In this document: positions 50,765-56,854 of the stretch, piece after piece
Layout of the letters: the number at the start of each line of letters is the position of its first letter
Numbering within the stretch: the stretch's first letter is position 1
Assembly: GCA_017525605.1 (NCBI GenBank)
Contig: JAFXSM010000005.1
Span: 1 to 56,854, forward strand
DNA: 56,854 nt
Reading direction: 5' to 3'
From: Treponema sp.
Lineage (GTDB): Bacteria; Spirochaetota; Spirochaetia; Treponematales; Treponemataceae
Notes under the pieces: generated by a model
Databases searched by the model: none
Seen by the model: only the letters and a program-made list of their open reading frames with translations
What the model was told of the DNA's origin: nothing
Translations under genes and position numbers: made by a program

Positions 50765-52501
50765 ATGTTGAAGAAGCAAGAGGAATTCATCGGGGAATTC
50801 AAGAAATTGAAGGAAGTCTTCGTCAAGGCGGGACTTTCAACAGAGAAAATCGAGTCGATGCTCTCGCTGCTAGGCGCACAGGAGCTGCTCGTTCCTGTCG
50901 TGGGGGAATTCAGCGCGGGAAAAAGCACGCTGCTGAACAGCTTCATCGGGCGCGAAAAGCAGATTCTGCCGACCTCCGTCGCACCGGAGACGGCAATCGC
51001 GACTGAACTCAGATTCGGAACGGACGAGCGAATCGAGGCGATTGACAAGAACGGAAATGTCGCGAAAAGATTCTCCGTGGACGACTTCGCCTCGCTGAAC
51101 TCACAGTCGGGTGATTTCTCTTTCGTGCGCGTCTACCTCAACAACTCGAACATCCGCTCAATAGAACCGCTTGTCCTCGTCGACATGCCGGGCTTCGAGT
51201 CGCCGCTGGACGCCCACAACACCGCGATAAGGAACTACCTCAACCGTGGAGCGTTCTTCGTCGTCCTCGTCAGCGCATTGGACGGAACGCTCAAATCCAC
51301 GTCGATGCGACATTTGAACGACATTCTCGAATACGAGCGAGACTTCGCCGTCGTCGTCTCCAAGTCGAACCTCATCGAACAGTCGAACCTCAAAAGCGTG
51401 TGCGAGAAAATCGAGAACGACATCGACGAGAATTTCATGCTCAAGAAAATGCCGGTCGCAATCGGCCTCGACGGCTCGAAAGCGATGGGCGACATCGTGC
51501 GCGCGCTCGCCCCGGACTCTCTCTTCGAGACCATCGTCAGCCCCGCAATCAAGGACTGCCTCTACCAGCTTTCATCGAGCGTGAACGTGAAGAGTGCGGC
51601 GTTCTCAAAAAGCAGCGACGAGAACAATTCCGCAATCGACAACCTCAAACACGCCCTCGAAAAAATCAAGCGCGAACGGGACAGGCTTCTTTCAGAATCG
51701 CGGAAGAACCTTGTGGACAACAACGTTCCTCTCGTCGTGAACGGAGTTGGAAAGGATTTGAGTTCGGCGGTGGAATCCCTTGTCGAAATCGGCATAAAGG
51801 GAAGCGCGGACGCCATGAATTCGGAGATTCAGGACATAATCCACAGTTCCCTGATACAGCACGTCAAAACGGCGGTCACGAACATGAGGGAGTCAATCAT
51901 GTCGAGGTTCTCCGTGGAGCTTTCCAACCTCAAGGAATGGGAGTCGTACTGCGGGGATGTCTCTTTCGCGACAAAGATTTCCGAAAATTCCGCTTTGGTC
52001 GTGGACAACAGAAAACCTATAGCTGAATTCGGAGGAGAAGTCGGAAACGCAGTGGCGAATGTCGCCTACAAAGTCCTCACGGGCATTCTCGCCATAACGA
52101 CAAGCATTCTAAATCCGATTCTGGAAGTGCTGGTCATTTTCTTGCCGGAGTTGATACGGCACTTCTTCAAGAAGAAGGCAGAAGAGAGAGAAAGGGCAAA
52201 AAGAGCGGAGCAGGAAGAGCAGATGAGGGACGAGCTTCGACAGGCATTGCTCGGCGATGTCATCCCGGCGATAAAAAGGGAACTCTCAAACAATATCCCA
52301 GGCATTCTTGAAGAAAACATCAGAAGCCTCATCGATGAAATCGGCAAGCGCTACGAGGACGTAATCGACGAAAAGCAGTTCGAAATCGAGCAGGCGGAAA
52401 AACGCCGCGCCGAACATTCGGCTTCGGTGGAGTCGGACAAGCTTTCACTTGAAGGAGCGAAGTCGGAAATCGAGCGTTTGACGCACATGATTTTCAGATA
52501 G
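50765..52501 (+). CDS. Dynamin-like GTPase 1 with hydrophobic paddle
   Basis: A 578-residue protein. G1 motif GEFSAGKST (residues 47-55), G3 DMPG near 139, G4-like SKSN near 199, in which the usual Asp is Asn. After the GTPase domain a helical stalk (about 270-400) is followed by a hydrophobic stretch (about 425-465, YKVLTGILAITTSILNPILE), which fits the membrane paddle of bacterial dynamin-like proteins, then a basic coiled coil to the end. Expected role: GTP-driven membrane remodelling or tethering. Ribosome site AAGGAG. First of three adjacent GTPases. Confidence 0.87.
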   Translation: MLKKQEEFIGEFKKLKEVFVKAGLSTEKIESMLSLLGAQELLVPVVGEFSAGKSTLLNSFIGREKQILPTSVAPETAIATELRFGTDERIEAIDKNGNVAKRFSVDDFASLNSQSGDFSFVRVYLNNSNIRSIEPLVLVDMPGFESPLDAHNTAIRNYLNRGAFFVVLVSALDGTLKSTSMRHLNDILEYERDFAVVVSKSNLIEQSNLKSVCEKIENDIDENFMLKKMPVAIGLDGSKAMGDIVRALAPDSLFETIVSPAIKDCLYQLSSSVNVKSAAFSKSSDENNSAIDNLKHALEKIKRERDRLLSESRKNLVDNNVPLVVNGVGKDLSSAVESLVEIGIKGSADAMNSEIQDIIHSSLIQHVKTAVTNMRESIMSRFSVELSNLKEWESYCGDVSFATKISENSALVVDNRKPIAEFGGEVGNAVANVAYKVLTGILAITTSILNPILEVLVIFLPELIRHFFKKKAEERERAKRAEQEEQMRDELRQALLGDVIPAIKRELSNNIPGILEENIRSLIDEIGKRYEDVIDEKQFEIEQAEKRRAEHSASVESDKLSLEGAKSEIERLTHMIFR

Positions 52502-52549
52502 TTCGTTTTTGTTTTTTTGATTTATTGGTTTACTGATTTATTGAACAGA

Positions 52550-52578
52550 CCTGTCCGGAAGCAGAAGAGCCGGGCAGG
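52550..52578. other. Intergenic hairpin between dynamin genes 1 and 2
   Basis: Stem CCTGTCCGG (52550-52558) / CCGGGCAGG (52570-52578), one G-U pair, loop 11, followed by TTCAATTTCTTTT. It may act as a partial terminator or attenuator inside the operon. Confidence 0.5.
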
Positions 52579-52605
52579 TTCAATTTCTTTTGGCAGGAGA
52601 AAAAA

Positions 52606-54978
52606 ATGGCAGACTTAGAGCAGATTATCGATATTCGAAACAAAATTCAGACTCTCGTGGATTCCCATCCCGATGAGCTTCACACCGCGCTGGCGCAGTC
52701 CGAAGCGTTCAGCGACACTGCAGAAAAACTCACAAAAGAATACGAGAGCAAGGTCAATCCGCTCAGGCAGCTCCACATCGGAATCGTCGGCAGGGTCAAG
52801 GCGGGAAAGTCGTCTCTCCTCAACTCTCTCTTTTTCGGCGGAAAAAACATCCTTCCAAAAGCCGCGACTCCAATGACAGCCGCTCTTACAAAGCTGTTCT
52901 ATTCGGAAAAGCTCGTCGCTAAAGTCAATTTCTTCGAGAACGGCGACATCGAGGCGATAAAAAAAGGACACGAACGGTATTCAAAACTTCTTGCCCAAAA
53001 GGAAAGCGAGGAGCGCGAGCGGCAGACGGAAATTTTCAGGAAAAGGAAGGGAGAGCCGACACCTTCGGACATGAAGGACATCGAGGAAAGAGCGAAAAGA
53101 AGCGCACGCTCTAAACTCCGCGATGAAAATTTCTATCTTGAAGGACAGGCCGACCAATATGAGCTTTACATGAAGACGGATTCTTCCGTCAGGGAAAAAC
53201 TCGGAAGTTCTGTGGAAATCCAGTTGAACGATGTGTCAGAACTTGAAGGAAAACTCGCCGATTATGTCGGAGCGAACGGACGCTACACCGCAATCACGAG
53301 CAACGTGGAAATCGGCTTTCCGAACGAGAGCCTCAAGGACATCACAGTCGTGGACACACCGGGATTCGACGACCCGGTGGCGAGCCGAGACGCGATGGCG
53401 AGGGACGCGCTCAGAATCTGCGACGCGATATTCGTCCTAAGCCCTTCCGGCAGTTTCTGCAACGCCGAGGACAAGTCGAACATAGAAAAAATCGAGAAGG
53501 GAGAAGGAATCCAGGAAGTTTTTGTCGTGGCGAGCCAGATTGACGGAGCACTTTGCGCGCCTGAATACGTCGGAAAAAGCGTCGTCTCCAATCTCTCGAC
53601 AATCGTCTCGAAGATAAGCGGAACTCTCAACAGTATGCTCGACGGAATAAGAAGCGACGGACAGATGTCGGCTTCCGTGATAGACAAAATCGCCTCGCAC
53701 TCAGGGGAGAATCTTCTTTTCACTTCGGGCGCGTGTCAATCCATGTGCGAAAGGTGGGAGCAGAAATCGACATGGGACGAGGAACTGACGCTTTTCTTCA
53801 ACAATCTCAAAAACTCCTATCCATCCGAACTTGGAAGCGAGGACGACTCAGCCCTTGCCGTCCTCAAAAAAATCGCGAACATCCAGTCCGTCAAAGCGAA
53901 GATGGGAGAAGTCCGCGAAAAGAAGGACGAAATCCTCTCGAAACGCAAAGACGACTTTCTCTCTGCGAAAACGGCAGAGATGAAGGACTGCATGAACTTG
54001 ATTGAAGAGAGCGTGAAGGCAAAGCAGAGCGACATCGAGAACGGCGACATCGCAAAAATCGAAGAGGAGCAGAAAAAAATGGAAATGTCCCTTGATAACA
54101 TAAAAGGCGACATGGAAGATGCCCTCGAAAGGGAAACCGAAAAATTCACAGGGAAGCTCAAGCAGAACATGAGCAAAATCGTGGAAGACGCATTCGTGGA
54201 CAGCCGCTCGGATGCAGACAAGGCGAAAGGCGAAGAAACCACGACAGAGCAGGAAGAATACACGGAGCACGTCAAGAAGACAAGGCAAGTACTCGTGGAC
54301 AAGGAAACGTTCGGTTCTGGATTGGCTCGCTTTTTCGGAGGAATCTTCGAAAAAGAAGATTGGGGAAAAGAATGGAAAACTGAAGTGTACACAGAGCCTG
54401 AAATCAGAGTGAAGGACTATACCGTGTCGCACAAAACGGTGAACGCTCACAATGTGGCCTCGACGATTCAAGACTTCGCCAACAACGTCGGACTTTTGCT
54501 GAACACCGAAGCAGACGGCATGAAAAAGGAGTTCAAGAAGAACGTGAAGCAGGCGATTCTGGAAGTGTGGGAAAAACACGGACTCGGAGAAGCCTGCTCC
54601 AACGCAAGCCGCAGCGAGCGTGCGCGCGAGGTCGCGAATCTCCTTCCCGACGTGGCTTTTGAGCTTGACTGGCGGATGCCGTCCGACATGAAAAGGAGCG
54701 GCAAGCTTTATGACGAAGACGCTGACGAATTTTTGTACCGTGCGGAAGACATGCTGAAAGACCTGAGGAAGTCGTACAACTCGAAAATTCACGAATTCGT
54801 GCGCGACACTGAAAAATCAATCGACTATGAAGCATTCACAAAAGGAATGTTCGACAAGATGAGAGAGGAAGCCGCAAAGCTTTCAGAGAGAATCAAGAAC
54901 AAAAAAGAAGAAATGTTCAAATTCGAAAAACTCTCCGAAGAAATTGCCGGACTCAAAGCAGAAGTGGAGGCGTTGTGA
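52606..54978 (+). CDS. Dynamin-like GTPase 2
   Basis: A 790-residue protein. G1 motif GRVKAGKSS (residues 62-70), G3 DTPGFDD near 250, G4-like position VVASQID (divergent). Between G1 and G3 lies a long lysine-rich insertion (about 120-200, including KSEERERQTEIFRKRKGEPT-like residues). The C-terminal half is a long helical stalk with coiled coil, without a clear membrane segment. The predicted partner is the neighbouring GTPase. AGGAG lies before the ATG. It is coupled to the next gene. Confidence 0.85.
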   Translation: MADLEQIIDIRNKIQTLVDSHPDELHTALAQSEAFSDTAEKLTKEYESKVNPLRQLHIGIVGRVKAGKSSLLNSLFFGGKNILPKAATPMTAALTKLFYSEKLVAKVNFFENGDIEAIKKGHERYSKLLAQKESEERERQTEIFRKRKGEPTPSDMKDIEERAKRSARSKLRDENFYLEGQADQYELYMKTDSSVREKLGSSVEIQLNDVSELEGKLADYVGANGRYTAITSNVEIGFPNESLKDITVVDTPGFDDPVASRDAMARDALRICDAIFVLSPSGSFCNAEDKSNIEKIEKGEGIQEVFVVASQIDGALCAPEYVGKSVVSNLSTIVSKISGTLNSMLDGIRSDGQMSASVIDKIASHSGENLLFTSGACQSMCERWEQKSTWDEELTLFFNNLKNSYPSELGSEDDSALAVLKKIANIQSVKAKMGEVREKKDEILSKRKDDFLSAKTAEMKDCMNLIEESVKAKQSDIENGDIAKIEEEQKKMEMSLDNIKGDMEDALERETEKFTGKLKQNMSKIVEDAFVDSRSDADKAKGEETTTEQEEYTEHVKKTRQVLVDKETFGSGLARFFGGIFEKEDWGKEWKTEVYTEPEIRVKDYTVSHKTVNAHNVASTIQDFANNVGLLLNTEADGMKKEFKKNVKQAILEVWEKHGLGEACSNASRSERAREVANLLPDVAFELDWRMPSDMKRSGKLYDEDADEFLYRAEDMLKDLRKSYNSKIHEFVRDTEKSIDYEAFTKGMFDKMREEAAKLSERIKNKKEEMFKFEKLSEEIAGLKAEVEAL

Positions 54979-56411
54979 TGGCGGAGATTGAAAATTCGGA
55001 GAGCATGGAAAACCAGCTTCTTTTGGTGGCGACAGTCTTGGGCGCGAAGGAGCCGAAAGGCGCGCTTGCCGACAAGATGCGCGAATTCGACAGGATGCTC
55101 AACGAAGATTACGCTAAATTCGCAAGCATGGAAACTACATTCACGAACGATGCGGGCGCGTTGAAGGAGCTTCTGGAAATCCAATCCGAACTGAAAAGAG
55201 TGTCGCAGTTTCCCATGCTCTTCACAAAGAACATCGTGGCTGTGGCAGGCGGATTCTCAAGCGGAAAATCGTCGCTTTTGAACACGTTCTTTGCGGACAG
55301 CCAGATGCGCCTTTCCGTCGACATGAACCCGACGACGGCAATACCAACGTTCGTCGTTCCCGCCAGCAGCACAAAAGTCACCGCCTACACTCCGGACGGC
55401 AGGCAGGGCGACATTCCGCCGAGGATTTTCAGCAAAATCGACCACGAGCTTATCGAACGGCTGAAATTCAACCTGACGAGCATAATGCCCTACGTCACGG
55501 TCTCGGCTCCGTTCAACGGCGACACGTCGTCGCTCTCCAACATTTGCTTTGTGGACACTCCGGGCTATGACGCGGCAGGAAAAGGCTCATCCGGCGACAG
55601 ATTCATAACAAGCGACTCTCTCATGAACGCGTCCTCGATAATCTGGTGCGTCTCCGTGGAATCGGGCGACATCAGGCAGGACGACTTGAATTTCCTGAAC
55701 GACGCTCTCGACAGCGGCGACAAAAAAATCTACATCGTCTGCACAAAATCAGACCGAAGGACACCGAGCGATGTTCAGAACGTCATGCGCAGGATATCGG
55801 AGACACTCGACGACGAAGGAATCGACATAGAAGGGATTTCCGCCATAACGGTGCAAGGTGGAAGACTCACGGAAACAGAGTTCGAGGATTTTGGCACGAC
55901 GCTGTTGGGCTTCCTTGAGAAACAGAACAAGGTGAGCGTGAACACAGTCGCCCACTGCAAGGAACTAACAGACAGGGTTTCAAAGGTGTTTTCGATGTAC
56001 GAGTCTTCAATTCAAAAAGACATCGAAAAATGCGAGAGAAAAAAGCAGATTGTCTCAGAGCGCAAGCGGGAATTCAACAAAAGGGTCAGCGAAATCGAGC
56101 GAAGATACAGGGATGTTGAAATCGACTTCGACATAGATTTCTCCGGGATTTTCGAGGACAGAACCGAAACCGACAAGACAAATCTTGATATGGCTGCGCG
56201 CATCCGCGATTCCATGTGCTCCATAATCCGCGCAGTCTTCCCGAAACTTGAATGCCCGAAATGCGGAAAGAGAATCGACAACGACAGCCCGTTCTGCGTC
56301 CACTGCGGCGCAAGCGTTTTCGGCGACACGGCGAGGAAATGCCCAAAGTGCGGCATCCCCATCGACGACGACACCGCATTCTGCCCAAGCTGCGGCACAA
56401 AAATCAACTAG
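54978..56411 (+). CDS. Dynamin-like GTPase 3 with C-terminal zinc ribbons
   Basis: A 477-residue protein. G1 GGFSSGKSS (residues 90-98), G3 DTPGYD near 193, G4 TKSD near 256 (canonical). A short helical stretch (about 320-410) leads to two zinc ribbons at the end: ECPKCGKRIDNDSPFCVHCG and KCPKCGIPIDDDTAFCPSCG. The combination of dynamin GTPase and C-terminal zinc ribbons is unusual. I start at ATG 54978 (GGAGG 7 bases upstream); a GTG at 54975 would overlap more. The first base is shared with the stop of GTPase 2. Confidence 0.85.
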   Translation: MAEIENSESMENQLLLVATVLGAKEPKGALADKMREFDRMLNEDYAKFASMETTFTNDAGALKELLEIQSELKRVSQFPMLFTKNIVAVAGGFSSGKSSLLNTFFADSQMRLSVDMNPTTAIPTFVVPASSTKVTAYTPDGRQGDIPPRIFSKIDHELIERLKFNLTSIMPYVTVSAPFNGDTSSLSNICFVDTPGYDAAGKGSSGDRFITSDSLMNASSIIWCVSVESGDIRQDDLNFLNDALDSGDKKIYIVCTKSDRRTPSDVQNVMRRISETLDDEGIDIEGISAITVQGGRLTETEFEDFGTTLLGFLEKQNKVSVNTVAHCKELTDRVSKVFSMYESSIQKDIEKCERKKQIVSERKREFNKRVSEIERRYRDVEIDFDIDFSGIFEDRTETDKTNLDMAARIRDSMCSIIRAVFPKLECPKCGKRIDNDSPFCVHCGASVFGDTARKCPKCGIPIDDDTAFCPSCGTKIN

Positions 56412-56423
56412 GAGAATCTAAAA

Positions 56424-56614
56424 ATGAAAATATGCCCGAAATGCAACAAAGAGTTCCCCGACGATGTGAACTTCTGCAAATACGACGGAACAAAGCTCGC
56501 AGAAAAGAAAGCCGAGGCCGAATCCGAAAAGAAATGCCCAAAATGTGGAATGACAAACCCCACCTCCGCAAGCTTCTGCATGGCGTGCGGCACAAAACTC
56601 GTCGAAAAAGCCGA
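56424..56614 (+). repeat. Zinc-ribbon cassette, copy B
   Basis: Similar at DNA level to 44882-45072, the start of the Sel1/ferredoxin gene. Confidence 0.6.
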
Positions 56615-56854
56615 AGAACCTAAATGCCCCAAGTGCGGCACGACCACCAAGAAGAAGACTACGGATAAAGTCGCTATTGAAAAAGCAAAAGCAGATGGCA
56701 TGAAGAAAGCGTTTGATTTTCTTTCAGATATAGGAATGAATTTAGACGATGAAATTGCTGGCGAAATTCCGGTTTTCTATGCCGCCAAAAATGGAGAAAA
56801 CGAAATTCTCCAAGCTCTTTTGGATGCAGGAGCGGATGTAGACTGCACCGACGA
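56424..56854 (+). CDS. Zinc-ribbon / ankyrin protein (cut by window edge)
   Basis: About 143 residues are visible. Two zinc ribbons open it (MKICPKCNKEFPDDVNFCKY, with FCxxDG end, then KKCPKCGMTNPTSASFCMAC) and a further CPKCG near residue 69 follows. After a Lys-rich linker an ankyrin repeat begins (FYAAKNGENEILQALLDAGA). The N-terminal cassette is nearly the same as that of the Sel1/ferredoxin protein. GGAG lies 9 bases before the ATG. The gene continues past the window, so more genes of the island may follow. Confidence 0.8.
   Translation, partial: MKICPKCNKEFPDDVNFCKYDGTKLAEKKAEAESEKKCPKCGMTNPTSASFCMACGTKLVEKAEEPKCPKCGTTTKKKTTDKVAIEKAKADGMKKAFDFLSDIGMNLDDEIAGEIPVFYAAKNGENEILQALLDAGADVDCTD

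Noticed and set aside
1..56854. tRNA, rRNA, CRISPR array, transposase
   Set aside because: I looked in all intergenic gaps and found no cloverleaf-type tRNA with CCA-proximal features, no rRNA-like sequence, no regularly spaced repeats and no transposase-like protein. Very small RNAs cannot be excluded.

Overview
The window is almost certainly chromosomal DNA of a host-associated spirochaete, most likely a Treponema. The pointers are a class I (archaeal-type) lysyl-tRNA synthetase, two membrane chemoreceptors, two candidate sigma-28 (FliA-type) promoters, a MoxR/Bat aerotolerance operon and several treponemal-looking secreted proteins. Genes are densely packed on both strands. No gene-free stretch exceeds about 300 bases. 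I see no rRNA, tRNA, CRISPR array or complete insertion sequence.

Left part (1-12 kb): a truncated chemoreceptor; citrate synthase; an RsuA-type pseudouridine synthase; a branched-chain aminotransferase broken by a one-base frameshift; a membrane protein and a DJ-1 protein; a three-gene phosphorelay-type operon (two-receiver response regulator, membrane-free hybrid kinase with HPt domain, PHP-type phosphatase); a DksA-like protein; and infA.

12-20 kb, minus strand: one long operon reading moxR, DUF58, a membrane-anchored protein, batA, a batB-TPR fusion and a batD-like gene, followed by Smr-domain and DnaJ-domain genes. 20-35 kb: an aminotransferase, an orphan solute-binding lipoprotein, a small gene behind a sigma-28-like promoter, a 1032-residue secreted transglutaminase-like protein, the riboflavin genes ribE-ribBA-ribH, formate-tetrahydrofolate ligase, a second chemoreceptor, a MarR regulator and a DUF4869/P-loop pair.

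35-45 kb is accessory in character: three secreted CsgG-like proteins with different C-terminal modules, an XRE regulator, an EamA transporter, lysyl-tRNA synthetase, then a minus-strand toxin-antitoxin cluster (PIN with DinJ-like antitoxin, HTH-Fic, YafQ-like toxin with a different antitoxin) and a second XRE regulator.

44.9 kb to the right edge is the most unusual region. Ten genes run in one direction from a good promoter divergent to the second XRE gene: a zinc-ribbon/Sel1/ferredoxin chimera, two membrane proteins (one with BspA-type leucine-rich repeats), a coiled-coil protein with an early in-frame stop, a membrane/coiled-coil protein, a tiny protein with a duplicated Cys/His motif, three different dynamin-like GTPases (the last with C-terminal zinc ribbons), and a zinc-ribbon/ankyrin protein cut by the window edge. 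The first and last genes share nearly the same N-terminal zinc-ribbon cassette. I read this as one candidate multi-protein system built on membrane-acting GTPases and zinc-ribbon adaptors, perhaps in defence or membrane stress. Its function is not established by the sequence.
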